From: Vallitalea okinawensis
GTDB taxonomy: Bacteria; Bacillota; Clostridia; Lachnospirales; PQDH01
DNA: 64,000 nucleotides
Reading direction: 5' to 3'
Assembly (NCBI RefSeq): GCF_002964605.1
Contig: NZ_PQDH01000006.1
Location: 248,001 to 312,000, forward strand
Shown here one piece after another: positions 27,205 to 36,166 of the stretch. The number at the start of each line of letters is the position of its first letter. Position 1 is the first letter of the stretch. The notes under the pieces were generated by a model, which saw nothing but the letters and a program-made list of their open reading frames with translations, was not told the DNA's origin and made no database searches. Made by a program: the position numbers and the translations under genes.

Positions 27205-28026
27205 ATTATTAGAATAAAGTTTTCAACTGGTGAATTTGCGAAAATCTGCCATACAACTAAAAACACATTATTTCATTATGAAAAAGAGAAAATATTTGAA
27301 CCTGCGTTCAGAGATGACAATGGGTATAGATATTATACAGAAGAACAAATAGAAGTTTTCTTCCTTATTGTTTCTCTAAAAGAAATAGGAATGACTTCTA
27401 AGGAAATTAAAAGTTATTTATCAAAAAGAAGCCCAAAAGAACTATTAAACCTATTGGGTGAGCAAGAAAAAATCATTAATAAAAAAATTAAAAAACTAAA
27501 ACATATTAAAAATATTATGAAAAATACTCAAGTAATAACCGAAAAAGCTCTGCAAGTAGAAATTAATAAATACTATATGATAGAGTGTGAAGAGCAGTTT
27601 TTAGTTACAACTGAAGATATATCAAACTTATCGCAGAAAGATATAATTTATAGCATAGCAAATCTTGAAAGATTATGCTTTGAAAACAACATTGATACTT
27701 ACAATAATTTAGGTAAAATTTTAGATTTTAAAAGTGGTAGAGATCTAGATTTCAATAATTACAATAAATACTACTTTAGATTAGTATCTAAAAAAGGAAT
27801 TAAATCACTTCACGTAAAAGAAAAAGGAACATATTTAACTTTCTATTGTGCAGGTAATGAAAACATATCAACAATCTATAATAATTTCATTAACTTCATC
27901 AATAGTAAAAAATATGAAGTCTGTAGTCCTTTTTATGAAATACCTGTACTCGATGAAGCCTCAACTAGTGGATCTAAAAACTATTTGATTGAAATAAGCA
28001 TTAAGGTAGGAAATATTAATACCTAA
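27205..28026 (+). CDS. MerR-family regulator with apparent ATT start
   Basis: About 273 residues. MerR helix-turn-helix FSTGEFAKICHTTKNTLFHY then RDDNGYRYYTEEQIEVFFLI, followed by a coiled dimer helix (KKIKKLKHIKNIM) and a C-terminal effector-binding-like domain with a long PFYEIP segment. AAGGAGG at 27190-27196 is ideally spaced for codon ATT at 27205 (or ATA 27202), and there is no ATG, GTG or TTG there. The longer TTG frame start at 27139 lies upstream of a likely TATAAT (27155-27160). Either a rare ATT start is used or the start was lost by mutation. It probably once controlled the adjacent MATE pump. Confidence 0.7.
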   Translation: MIRIKFSTGEFAKICHTTKNTLFHYEKEKIFEPAFRDDNGYRYYTEEQIEVFFLIVSLKEIGMTSKEIKSYLSKRSPKELLNLLGEQEKIINKKIKKLKHIKNIMKNTQVITEKALQVEINKYYMIECEEQFLVTTEDISNLSQKDIIYSIANLERLCFENNIDTYNNLGKILDFKSGRDLDFNNYNKYYFRLVSKKGIKSLHVKEKGTYLTFYCAGNENISTIYNNFINFINSKKYEVCSPFYEIPVLDEASTSGSKNYLIEISIKVGNINT

Positions 28027-28089
28027 ATTCTACGTCAAAATAAAATTATCTTTATTTACGGCTAACTCATGAAGAATTGTGAATGTAAT

Positions 28090-28311
28090 AAAATCTGTGC
28101 TTTAGTGAAAAATAAATCTCTTTTCTGGTGATAATTAGAATAATAATTAAAACCAGAGAGGAGATTTTTTATGAGTACATTACCGAAAGAAGTTTTAATA
28201 TCTATAATAGTTGATGGAGGACTAAAAACATCAGAGAATTCAAAACAGTACTTTAACGCGGCCTCACATAGTAAATCTACAATACATGAGCAAGGCTATT
28301 CAAGTAGGTGA
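28090..28311 (+). mobile_element. Remnant of an IS256-family (Mutator type) left end
   Basis: A 46-residue frame (28171-28311) with AGGAG upstream begins MSTLPKEVLISIIVDGGLKTSE, like the start of IS256-family transposases, then loses similarity. The leader (28120-28166) forms a hairpin, AAATCTC..TTCTGGT with ACCAGA..GGAGATTT, that buries the ribosome binding site, as IS elements often do to block read-through translation. The right end and transposase body are absent. Confidence 0.6.
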
Positions 28312-28381
28312 CATATTTTTTTGCATAATCTAAATCAACAGTATCATCATCGGTTTCAACAAGATCGCCCAATTATGATTT

Positions 28382-28432
28382 ATTAAGGAAGGCCGTATGA
28401 TCTAAATCAGAAATCATACGGCCTTCCTTAAT
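28382..28432 (-). terminator. Perfect 20-bp hairpin after the OYE gene
   Basis: ATTAAGGAAGGCCGTATGAT pairs perfectly with its complement around an 11-base loop, four bases beyond the oxidoreductase stop. The tail is A/T-rich rather than a pure T run. Confidence 0.8.
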
Positions 28433-28435
28433 AAC

Positions 28436-29482
28436 TTAAAGCGTATTCAGAATACATCTTTTTCTACCAGCAGACGCACACTTGCTACAGCTAACACAAC
28501 GTGATTTTTCCTGACCCTTTTTTAGACGTGTAATAAGGTCTGGTTCAGTGATAAATGGTCTAGACAATGAAACCATATCTATACCTGATGTTAATACAGT
28601 TTCCATATCATTGAAGTTTCTTACACCCCCAACAACCATAGTCGCGATATTCCTATCACCTTTGATCTCAAGGGCACGATCCAAGAAATAATTATGATCA
28701 GAATATTTCTTCGTTGCGAAATCTGAACCACTGAATTCAACCGCTTCTATACCAAGTGTCTCAAACTGAAACATCATGTAATCTAGATCCTCATTATACG
28801 TAGCAGTTTCTATCAGATCATTGGAATCGATCTTTATGAACACTGGATAAGCTTTCCCACAGGCTTCTTTAATTTCTTCCAATATCTCACGTACAATTCT
28901 AAATCTGTTTTCTGAACTTCCACCATAGTTATCCGTACGCTTATTGATAGATGGCTTCAGAAATTCGCATAAAAGATACCCATGAGCAGCGTGTAATTGC
29001 ACACCATCCATTCCGGATTTTTGTGCACGTACAGCGGCGTCAATAAAATCACTTTTCACTCTAGTAATTTCATCAATCGTCATCTCTCTTGCAACTCTAC
29101 CATCTTCTAGATTAAATTTAGACGGTCCGAATGGATCTTGTGAATAAGCTTCGATACCTGCATGGTTGAGTTGTGCAATAACCTTCGTGTCATTCGGCTC
29201 TACAATTTCCTTGATTTTTTTTGCATGGTTAACATGATCGTCATTAATCAGTTCATTTGAACCCGGTGCAACAATACCGTCCTTTGAAACGAAAAACTGT
29301 CCTGCAATAATGAGCCCGATTTCATTGGATGCCAACTCATCATACATTTTAAGCTCATCTGCGCTGATGGTCCCATCAAGATTACCAAGCATACTATGCG
29401 TCGCTGATCTTACAATTCTATTCTTGATTGTCATGTTTCTTAGCTCTAGTGCTTTAGATACTTGCAGATTTTCGAAATTCAT
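28436..29482 (-). CDS. Old yellow enzyme-type NADH:flavin oxidoreductase
   Basis: 348 residues from the ATG at 29482 (AAGGAG nine bases upstream). TIM-barrel OYE pattern: NRIVRSATHS near residue 22, IAQLNHAG near 103, GVQLHAAHGYLLCEFLKPSIN with RTDNYGGSSENRFR near 160-190, and VVGGVRNFNDME near 285. The His pair in HAAHG binds the substrate carbonyl. The C-terminus has CVSCSKCASAGRKRC, a short Cys-rich tail but no full 2,4-dienoyl reductase extension. It reduces activated alkenes or electrophiles with NAD(P)H and FMN. A NemR-like operator precedes it. Confidence 0.88.
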   Translation of the reverse strand: MNFENLQVSKALELRNMTIKNRIVRSATHSMLGNLDGTISADELKMYDELASNEIGLIIAGQFFVSKDGIVAPGSNELINDDHVNHAKKIKEIVEPNDTKVIAQLNHAGIEAYSQDPFGPSKFNLEDGRVAREMTIDEITRVKSDFIDAAVRAQKSGMDGVQLHAAHGYLLCEFLKPSINKRTDNYGGSSENRFRIVREILEEIKEACGKAYPVFIKIDSNDLIETATYNEDLDYMMFQFETLGIEAVEFSGSDFATKKYSDHNYFLDRALEIKGDRNIATMVVGGVRNFNDMETVLTSGIDMVSLSRPFITEPDLITRLKKGQEKSRCVSCSKCASAGRKRCILNTL

Positions 29483-29511
29483 AATACTCATCTCCTTACT
29501 TTCAATTTATT

Positions 29512-29527
29512 TAGACCAGTCTACTTA
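29512..29527. promoter_or_regulatory. NemR-like operator 1 (upstream of OYE gene)
   Basis: TAGACCAGTCTACTTA. Shares TAGACC-N-G...TACTTA with two sites near the TetR gene. The core TAGACCAGTCTA is near palindromic. Confidence 0.7.
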
Positions 29528-29549
29528 GTGTTGAGAAAATATAACCACT

Positions 29550-30125
29550 TTACCTTAAGTAAAATGGTAGTGCATTACTAATGAAGTTGTTGAGTGGTAA
29601 CTCTGAATTCTCATATTTCATCCTCAATACTGCACCATGATAGTTATCATAAATCATATGTGTCAATCGAACAGGATCTATTTGATTTGAGATGAGTTCC
29701 AAGGTCGTTGCGCTCTCAATCCATTTTGCTATGAAACCTTTGTGCATATCTATACTGCTATGAATTAACTGGACAATGGCTTCATTTTCCACATCATCTG
29801 AAACAATATTCATCATAGGACATGTTCTAAGGTTGCCGTTATTGAAAAAGAAATCATTCGAAATAGAATAATACTTCGTAATCTTCTCAATGGGATTCAT
29901 AGTGCTATCATTATCTATCTGTTCCAAAATGAATTTTACTTTTCTGTTGTAAAGCTTTATTGCTTCGATAACAAATGCATCTTTGTTTTCAAAGAAATTG
30001 TAAAAGGATCCTTTGGGAATCCCGCAAGATTTTAATACGTGCTGAACGCCTAACCCTGAAAACCCCTTCATCGTTAGAATTTCAACACCAGATTGCAGAA
30101 TTTCCTCTCTATTGTATTTTGACAT
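29550..30125 (-). CDS. TetR-family regulator, NemR/AcuR-like electrophile sensor
   Basis: 191 residues. Helix-turn-helix REEILQSGVEILTMKGFSG then VQHVLKSCGIPKGSFYNFF; the middle GNLRTCPMMNIVSDD segment places a Cys where NemR-type sensors carry the reactive Cys (inference from position). Expected to release DNA on meeting electrophiles, derepressing the OYE gene downstream and the NTF2-like gene divergent to it. Start ATG has a GGAGG at the usual spacing. Matching operator copies occur at 29512, 30146 and 30248. Confidence 0.82.
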   Translation of the reverse strand: MSKYNREEILQSGVEILTMKGFSGLGVQHVLKSCGIPKGSFYNFFENKDAFVIEAIKLYNRKVKFILEQIDNDSTMNPIEKITKYYSISNDFFFNNGNLRTCPMMNIVSDDVENEAIVQLIHSSIDMHKGFIAKWIESATTLELISNQIDPVRLTHMIYDNYHGAVLRMKYENSELPLNNFISNALPFYLR

Positions 30126-30145
30126 ATTTCCTCCTAACCAAATAT

Positions 30146-30161
30146 AAGACCGGTTTACTTA
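30146..30161. promoter_or_regulatory. NemR-like operator 2 (upstream of tetR)
   Basis: AAGACCGGTTTACTTA, 20 bases before the TetR gene start; suggests autoregulation. Confidence 0.7.
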
Positions 30162-30247
30162 TATACTACTTCTTCTTTCGATAATTGTCAATGAAAATCT
30201 AGACAAATTCTCATTGACAATAAATGAAAAATATATTAATATATAAA

Positions 30248-30263
30248 TAAGTAATCCGGTCTA
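30248..30263. promoter_or_regulatory. NemR-like operator 3 (upstream of NTF2-like gene)
   Basis: Read on the reverse strand TAGACCGGATTACTTA; lies about 67 bases before the NTF2-like start. Confidence 0.7.
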
Positions 30264-30330
30264 ATTATTTTCCTCAGAAAAAGGTTACTATATCAATTTA
30301 AAAAATATAAATGAGAATAGGAGGCTTATA

Positions 30331-30822
30331 ATGAGTCAATCACAAAGATATCCAATAATTGATATCAACAAACATTTACAAGAAAATTGGACAGAACAAG
30401 AAACAGAAAATGCAAAAATCGTCGTGGACTTCTTTCAACATTTGATGAATGAACATGACTTTGACTACACGATAAAAAAATATGGTAATGGTTCATACAC
30501 ACAACACAACAGAGCTATACCAAATGAAATATCAGGACTTATTGGTTATGTGAAAACACTGACCAAAAGATTCCCAGAATATTCTTTTGATGTGAAGCGA
30601 ATATATGCTGATGGTGATTTCATTCTCTTGCATAGTCATACCACAATGACGGCGAAGCACAGGGGCAATGAGAATAAAGGTTTCATTATTACTGATACAT
30701 TTCGTTTAAAAGATGGAAAACTGGTAGAACACTGGGACGCAATCCAACCAATTGATACTTTCTCAAGACTGTTGTTCTTAATGACAGGAGGAAGTATCAA
30801 TAATAGCAACCCAACTTTCTAA
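30331..30822 (+). CDS. NTF2-like (SnoaL-type) protein
   Basis: 163 residues; AGGAGG seven bases upstream of the ATG. The cone-fold pattern of SnoaL-like proteins is visible: ENAKIVVDFFQHLMN, YTQHNRAIPNEISGLIGYV, DGDFILLHSHTTMT and FRLKDGKLVEHWDAIQP. Proteins of this group act as small isomerases, dehydratases or carriers. It is divergent from the TetR gene and shares its operator, so it likely helps handle the same electrophile or aromatic compound as the OYE. Its terminator follows closely. Confidence 0.82.
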   Translation: MSQSQRYPIIDINKHLQENWTEQETENAKIVVDFFQHLMNEHDFDYTIKKYGNGSYTQHNRAIPNEISGLIGYVKTLTKRFPEYSFDVKRIYADGDFILLHSHTTMTAKHRGNENKGFIITDTFRLKDGKLVEHWDAIQPIDTFSRLLFLMTGGSINNSNPTF

Positions 30823-30838
30823 CAAACTCATGTGGATC

Positions 30839-30867
30839 AAAGACCATCTCATTAAGGGATGGTCTTT
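30839..30867 (+). terminator. Terminator of the NTF2-like gene
   Basis: AAAGACCATC, nine-base loop, GATGGTCTTT; a perfect ten-pair stem 17 bases after the stop, weak T tail. Confidence 0.8.
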
Positions 30868-31083
30868 AATTCAAGTAGATTTAATAAGATATGAACTCAT
30901 GGTATAGTTCACCATCACACATTAGAAATAGTTTATACTGCACAAATGATTTCATCACAAAAACCCCTTTACTCGGTACATAACATTTTTTGTAAACCAA
31001 AATTCAACATCTTCTCTTCCAAAAAGTGATGGATTTTGGTAAGCACAGGCAAGGCACACACAACCCTGTCATAAAAAACTCAC

Positions 31084-31563
31084 TTATTTGTGATACGGTT
31101 CACCGTTAATAATCCTAAATCCTCTATATACTTGTTCTAATAAAATCAAGCGCATAAGTTGATGAGGGAAGGTCATTTTAGAGAAGCTTAGTTTGGCATT
31201 AGCTCGATTTAACACTTCATCCGATATACCAATGGAACCGCCTATGATAAATACTAAATGACTGTTACCTTGAACAGCCAATTTTTGCATCCAATCTGCT
31301 AATTCTTCAGAAGCATATTGCTTTCCATCAATAGCTAGTGATATGACGAACTCTGTCCCTTTAATATGCTTTAGAATTCTATTACCCTCTTTATCTTTCA
31401 GCTGTTTTTCTTCAACACTACTCATATTATCAGGTGTTTTTTCATCTGCAACTTCTATCATGTCCAGCTTACAATACTTACTAAGTCGTTTCTTAAATTC
31501 ATCTATACCTAACTTAAGGTACTTTTCTTTTATTTTTCCTACAGATATGATTGTTATTCTCAT
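31084..31563 (-). CDS. rlmH: 23S rRNA (pseudouridine-1915-N3)-methyltransferase RlmH
   Basis: 159 residues from the ATG at 31563 (TAGGAGT upstream; the longer frame is a 5' artefact), the usual length. SPOUT-fold pattern: [15 protein letters not shown] start, [35 protein letters not shown] and the C-terminal knot [24 protein letters not shown] ending GEPYHK. It methylates pseudouridine 1915 of 23S rRNA. Position after the wal genes matches the B. subtilis walRK-yycHI...rlmH order, here with murA inserted. Confidence 0.95.
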   Translation of the reverse strand: MRITIISVGKIKEKYLKLGIDEFKKRLSKYCKLDMIEVADEKTPDNMSSVEEKQLKDKEGNRILKHIKGTEFVISLAIDGKQYASEELADWMQKLAVQGNSHLVFIIGGSIGISDEVLNRANAKLSFSKMTFPHQLMRLILLEQVYRGFRIINGEPYHK

Positions 31564-31654
31564 AAAGACTCCTACACTCCTATGACTTTGTGAAATTATT
31601 TCCTGGGACATATTTCTAATATGACATAATAATACTTATTCTTTTTTATAAAAG

Positions 31655-31680
31655 AAAAAAGCATAGTTTTTCAACTATGC
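31655..31680 (-). terminator. Terminator overlapping the murA stop codon
   Basis: GCATAGTT pairs with AACTATGC followed by six T; the TAG stop of murA is inside the stem. rlmH, about 90 bases on, must then be read through or have its own promoter. Confidence 0.88.
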
Positions 31681-32940
31681 GTCTTGTTTTACTCTCTTTA
31701 TATCAGCACCGAGTCTTTCAAGGTTTTCAACCATATGTTCATAGCCTCTATCGATGTATTTTACGTTTGTAATTGTTGTTGCTCCTTCAGCTATAAGTCC
31801 TGCAATTACCATTGCAGCTCCAGCTCTTAAATCTGTTGCTTTTACCTTTGCACCAGATAAGCACTCTTTTTCGCCTTCGATGACAGCTAATTGACCTTCT
31901 ACAACGATTTTAGCTCCCATTCTATTCAATTGATCAGTATATTGGAATCGACTTTCCCATACACTTTCAGTTATAATACTTGTACCATCTACACTAGCCA
32001 GAAGTACTGCCATTTGAGGTTGCATATCAGTTGGGAATCCTGGATAGGGTAATGTTTTTAATCTTATACTTTTTAGTGGTTCATCAGCTATTACTCGTAT
32101 AGCTTCATCCTGTTCTTCTACCTTAACACCCATTTCAATGAGTTTAGCTGTAATAGCTTCCATGTGTTTAGGAATGACATTTTTTACGGTAACATCTCCA
32201 CCAGTAATAACACCAGCGATCATGTATGTACCAGCTTCGATTTGATCTGGTATAATCATATAATTAGCACCATGTAATTCTTCAACACCTGTTATCTTAA
32301 TAACATCTGTACCAGCACCTTTAACATTAGCGCCCATACTATTTAAGAAATTGGCTGTATCAACTACGTGAGGTTCTTTTGCTGCGTTCTCAATTATTGT
32401 AGTTCCTTTTGCTTTAACTGCTGCAAGCATTATGTTAATAGTAGCACCTACACTCACAACATCTAAATAAATGCTCGTACCAACTAATTCTTTCGCCTCA
32501 GCTTGGATAATTCCATGTTCTAGATTAACTTCAGCTCCTAAAGAATTAAAACCTTTGATATGTTGATCAATAGGTCTTGTCCCAAAGTCACATCCACCTG
32601 GAAAGGATACTTCAGCACGATTAAATCTACCTAATAAAGCTCCTAACAAATAATAAGATGCACGCATACCTTTTACACAATCATAATCTGCACAAACATT
32701 TTCCATATTACGACTATCTATTCTTAATGTATTGTTATCAACAAATTTTGCATCTACCCCTAAATAATTTAAAGCTGTTACAAGATTACTTACATCTTCG
32801 ATATGGGGTACATTTTCTATTATACATACATCATTAACTAACAATGCCGCTGGAATGATAGCTACTGCAGCATTTTTAGCACCATTTATTGAAACATCTC
32901 CACTTAGTCTTTTTTTTCCGTTTATAATCAATTGATCCAT
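31675..32940 (-). CDS. murA: UDP-N-acetylglucosamine 1-carboxyvinyltransferase
   Basis: 421 residues, full family length. Substrate-binding NGAKNAA near residue 19-25 (Lys-Asn), the PEP-attacking Cys in [15 protein letters not shown] near 117, and [11 protein letters not shown] and [12 protein letters not shown] near 305 and 370. It catalyses the first committed step of peptidoglycan synthesis, adding enolpyruvate to UDP-GlcNAc in the cytoplasm; fosfomycin would bind the Cys. AGGTG lies before the ATG. It sits downstream of the WalRK operon, which elsewhere controls wall turnover. Confidence 0.95.
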   Translation of the reverse strand: MDQLIINGKKRLSGDVSINGAKNAAVAIIPAALLVNDVCIIENVPHIEDVSNLVTALNYLGVDAKFVDNNTLRIDSRNMENVCADYDCVKGMRASYYLLGALLGRFNRAEVSFPGGCDFGTRPIDQHIKGFNSLGAEVNLEHGIIQAEAKELVGTSIYLDVVSVGATINIMLAAVKAKGTTIIENAAKEPHVVDTANFLNSMGANVKGAGTDVIKITGVEELHGANYMIIPDQIEAGTYMIAGVITGGDVTVKNVIPKHMEAITAKLIEMGVKVEEQDEAIRVIADEPLKSIRLKTLPYPGFPTDMQPQMAVLLASVDGTSIITESVWESRFQYTDQLNRMGAKIVVEGQLAVIEGEKECLSGAKVKATDLRAGAAMVIAGLIAEGATTITNVKYIDRGYEHMVENLERLGADIKRVKQDA

Positions 32941-33018
32941 TCTTGCACCTCAAATTTTATATTTTCCCCATCTATATATTATATCATTAAAATTGCATAA
33001 ATTAAAGCTGAATTTTTG

Positions 33019-33942
33019 TTAATTTTGTGTAATTTCATTAGAGAAGGATTCTTCATCTATAATCTTCGTAATTTCATTGGTATATGCATCAACAAAAATG
33101 ATTTGTGATTGTCCTGTATTAAGATTCATTAAAGGAATACGATAACTTGGATTTGCTGTAGCTTCATAATCAATGATAATGTTATTCGTATAATACCCTT
33201 TATCTATATCTTCTAATGCAAAATTAGCATTTTCATAATTTTCCTCAATATAGTATAATACATTATATAATACTTCATCAACTGGATAAATTTCTCTTTC
33301 ACTTCCTAAGTACCCAGTAGGTGCATAATGTTCATATTCTGCTTCAATAATCCCCTCTTTAGTAACTATAACTTTTAAATAATTACTAAAGATTTTGTTA
33401 CCTTTATATTCTTCACATAATGTTACTTCGTAAATTTCATTTTCTTTCTTCATATCATAAGCAAGATATACAAAATCATACTCATCATTAGTTAATAAAG
33501 AGGCGAACTTTTTGGCTAAAGTAATGGCTTCATCACGAATATTGTTTTTGTCATTAATATCAAACTTCCCATCTTCATTGACATAATTAATCCGTTGTTG
33601 ATCAAAAATTAATTTTTCAACTTCGTTATTAATATTAGTATATGTTGTTTTGCCATTATCATAATTGCTTACTTTAGACTCTGCAGTAAAAACTTGGTCA
33701 GCAATTTCTTTTTCGTTAAAATGATATTCCTGCATCATAAGCTGGGACATAGGATAAAAATCATTAGGGTATTTTGTATAAATTGGCATACCATTATCGG
33801 ATACAACTTCCTTTAATAGATTATTGTCATTTGAAGATAATGTATACCTATTTCTTTCAATAAGGTAATTGAATCCAAATAAAAATAAATTAATGAATAA
33901 AAAGATAGCGATTAAATATTTTTTAATTTTTATCCACTCCAT
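33019..33942 (-). CDS. yycI: YycI-like regulator of WalK
   Basis: 307 residues. One N-terminal membrane anchor (about 8-27) and an outside domain with two-lobed beta structure (TDxYPMSQL, DDGKFDIND, and a C-terminal INLNTGQSQIIFVDAYTNEI-like segment). Position directly after yycH and walK, with the yycH stop one base before its ATG and an overlapping GGAGG, supports YycI. With YycH it usually holds WalK inactive at the division site. Assignment rests mainly on gene order and domain shape. Confidence 0.8.
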   Translation of the reverse strand: MEWIKIKKYLIAIFLFINLFLFGFNYLIERNRYTLSSNDNNLLKEVVSDNGMPIYTKYPNDFYPMSQLMMQEYHFNEKEIADQVFTAESKVSNYDNGKTTYTNINNEVEKLIFDQQRINYVNEDGKFDINDKNNIRDEAITLAKKFASLLTNDEYDFVYLAYDMKKENEIYEVTLCEEYKGNKIFSNYLKVIVTKEGIIEAEYEHYAPTGYLGSEREIYPVDEVLYNVLYYIEENYENANFALEDIDKGYYTNNIIIDYEATANPSYRIPLMNLNTGQSQIIFVDAYTNEITKIIDEESFSNEITQN

Positions 33943-33943
33943 A

Positions 33944-35374
33944 TTATTCCTCCAACTCTATAGGAACTTTTATATTTTCTTCAGATCCAGTAAGTTCAAT
34001 AATCCAATTCATTTCAATATTTTCTTCACCAACTTCAGTTACGTAGGCGATATATATATCTTCAATATGATCTTTTACAGCTTCACGGTCTAAAACATCA
34101 TTATAATAGTCTTTAGAACTGATATTTTTGTTACTACCGTTAACTCCAAGTTGAATCATATACATTTTAGCATTTTCTACTTGATTACCACTGACAGTTA
34201 CTTGTGCTGGGTATGTAAGTCCAATTTGATCTAAACCTTCAATAAGTAGTGGGTAATCATCTAATCGATATTCAAAGTAGAATGTTACTTCTTCTGCCAA
34301 TCCAATTTCGTAGTTGACTAAATAAAATTCTTTCCATTTTGAATATTGCTTCATGAAGTCCATAGCTACATCATAAGCCTTTGATATTTCTTGTAACTTA
34401 ACATCACTGTCTATAGTACGATTATACTCTAATAAACCGTCTATGTTATATTTTATACTTGCACTGCTATCCCAATACAAATAATATTGTTCGTTTTCAT
34501 CTTTTGTATGCTGAGGTAGATGATTAAAGAAACTTTGGGCATACTCAGAAAACTCATCATTATCAACTTTATTTTTTGCTACAAAAGGTTTAATTATATC
34601 GATGAATTGACTGTCTTTTAAATAATAGGAACTTATGGATCTCGGTACTCTGAGGAATAAGTTTTGGCCTTCAAATTGCTTTTTATTCGTTTTTTCAGTT
34701 GACAAATAAGCGAATTCAATATTCACTTTTGTATCAAAATATTCGTCATAAATGACCTTATCTTCAATTTTATAAAGCTCATTAAATAGAGCAGAATCAA
34801 TGGTCTGTGTTAATTGAATCATTTGCTTATTTTCGCTATTAATCAGATAGACATGGACATCTTGATTTGCAGTTTTAATAAGTTCAATAACAATTGTATC
34901 AATTCCACCTATAAGACTAATGTCTATTTTATTATCGATGTCAACTTCCTTATTATAAATGTCATTAGAAACGACATAGTCATACTTAAAGATTAGACTC
35001 CCTTGTACCCCTTCCCAGAAAGCATCATAGTCCACATCTAAAATCTGTTGCTCAGTACTGGTAAAAGATTTTAATATTTCAAGAGATTTTGTATAAAGTG
35101 TTTTATAGTCCCCACCTGAATTTTCAATAACAGCAAAACTTGGATCAGTGGATGATAAGTACACAATCATTTCTTGTGGTTGTGTAATATTATAAGTACT
35201 ATCATTACCTTTTGAAGCATAGGAAACCGTATTAAAAGTACCAAAAATAACATCACGAGAAAAAGGGTTATAGTTTGATATACCATCAAACCATAACCTT
35301 CCTGTCTGATAAACACTTGTAAAAATTAATAACATTAAAACAACAGTATATAAATTATTCCGCAACTTGTTCAT
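33944..35374 (-). CDS. yycH: YycH-like regulator of WalK
   Basis: 476 residues from the ATG at 35374 (AAGGTG six bases upstream). One N-terminal membrane segment (about 8-24: NLYTVVLMLLIFTSVYQTGR) with FDG after it, then an extracellular part. Size, single anchor and position between walK and yycI match YycH. It overlaps the previous gene by 20 bases, so the two are translationally coupled. Confidence 0.8.
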   Translation of the reverse strand: MNKLRNNLYTVVLMLLIFTSVYQTGRLWFDGISNYNPFSRDVIFGTFNTVSYASKGNDSTYNITQPQEMIVYLSSTDPSFAVIENSGGDYKTLYTKSLEILKSFTSTEQQILDVDYDAFWEGVQGSLIFKYDYVVSNDIYNKEVDIDNKIDISLIGGIDTIVIELIKTANQDVHVYLINSENKQMIQLTQTIDSALFNELYKIEDKVIYDEYFDTKVNIEFAYLSTEKTNKKQFEGQNLFLRVPRSISSYYLKDSQFIDIIKPFVAKNKVDNDEFSEYAQSFFNHLPQHTKDENEQYYLYWDSSASIKYNIDGLLEYNRTIDSDVKLQEISKAYDVAMDFMKQYSKWKEFYLVNYEIGLAEEVTFYFEYRLDDYPLLIEGLDQIGLTYPAQVTVSGNQVENAKMYMIQLGVNGSNKNISSKDYYNDVLDREAVKDHIEDIYIAYVTEVGEENIEMNWIIELTGSEENIKVPIELEE

Positions 35375-36083
35375 TGTGATCACCTTGATCATTAACCTCT
35401 TGAGCTGGTTTTAAAACTCTTATCACATCAAAGCCTTCTAGATAATTCTTTGTATCTTCTGATTTACGATTAACGATGAACTCTCTTGCATATTCATCTT
35501 CATCATAACGTACATAGATAATAATGATATATTTTAACTCTTCACTAGATGGATTGATTTTATCAATTCTTTCAGTAAAATCGGAACTGGATTCAATACC
35601 ATTTAACTCGATAGTTATATCATACATTTCAGAAGCACCAATGATAGATGGTTGAATAGACATTGCCTGGTTACCATCTTCATCCATAACATAAATCTCA
35701 AGAATTGTTCCTTCAGAAGCTTCCATTGATAAAGTTTTATTCTCATTGAATGTAGAGGTTTCCAGATTGTCAAAACCCTCTGTTAAATAAAGTACATTTT
35801 CACCGATGGTATTAATGGCATCATTTTTCATTTGATCGTACTCTATTTCTTTTTCCTCAACCTCTTCTTCGGTTAAGTTTTCTTCTCCATCTTCGCTGGC
35901 AATGATGGTATAAAATTCTTGGTCTATTGCATCAAGTTGCTCTAAAAGAGCTTCCTTATCCTCTTGAATCAATTGCTGCAGTTTTTCAGCCTTTTCAGAC
36001 ATAGGGGTAGCAGCACTTGCATTAATCGTATACAAGCTCAAAGCGAATATGAATATTACTGTTGTGTAAATCAACTTACGCAT
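35355..36083 (-). CDS. Secreted protein of unknown function in the wal operon
   Basis: 242 residues. Clean signal peptide ending ...YTINASAA-T, so exported and freed or wall-associated. Next come an acidic coiled-coil-like stretch (EKAEKLQQLIQEDKEALLEQL, with LTEEEVEEKEIEYDQ), then a beta-rich part (GTILEIYVMDEDGNQAMSI) and ELKYIIIIYVRYDEDEYAREF. I do not recognise the family. It lies between walK and yycH, where B. subtilis has nothing, and overlaps yycH by 20 bases, so a partner of the WalK sensing complex is plausible (inference). GGGGTG precedes the ATG. Confidence 0.85.
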   Translation of the reverse strand: MRKLIYTTVIFIFALSLYTINASAATPMSEKAEKLQQLIQEDKEALLEQLDAIDQEFYTIIASEDGEENLTEEEVEEKEIEYDQMKNDAINTIGENVLYLTEGFDNLETSTFNENKTLSMEASEGTILEIYVMDEDGNQAMSIQPSIIGASEMYDITIELNGIESSSDFTERIDKINPSSEELKYIIIIYVRYDEDEYAREFIVNRKSEDTKNYLEGFDVIRVLKPAQEVNDQGDHNEQVAE

Positions 36084-36166
36084 ACTTTCACCCCATCTAT
36101 ATTACAACATATTACAATTCAATTATATATTATTATTATTACGCTATTATTACAGCATTATAACTT

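Noticed and set aside
31084-31611. Longer 175-residue RlmH
   Set aside because: The 16 extra residues lack a ribosome site; the ATG at 31563 has one and gives the family length.
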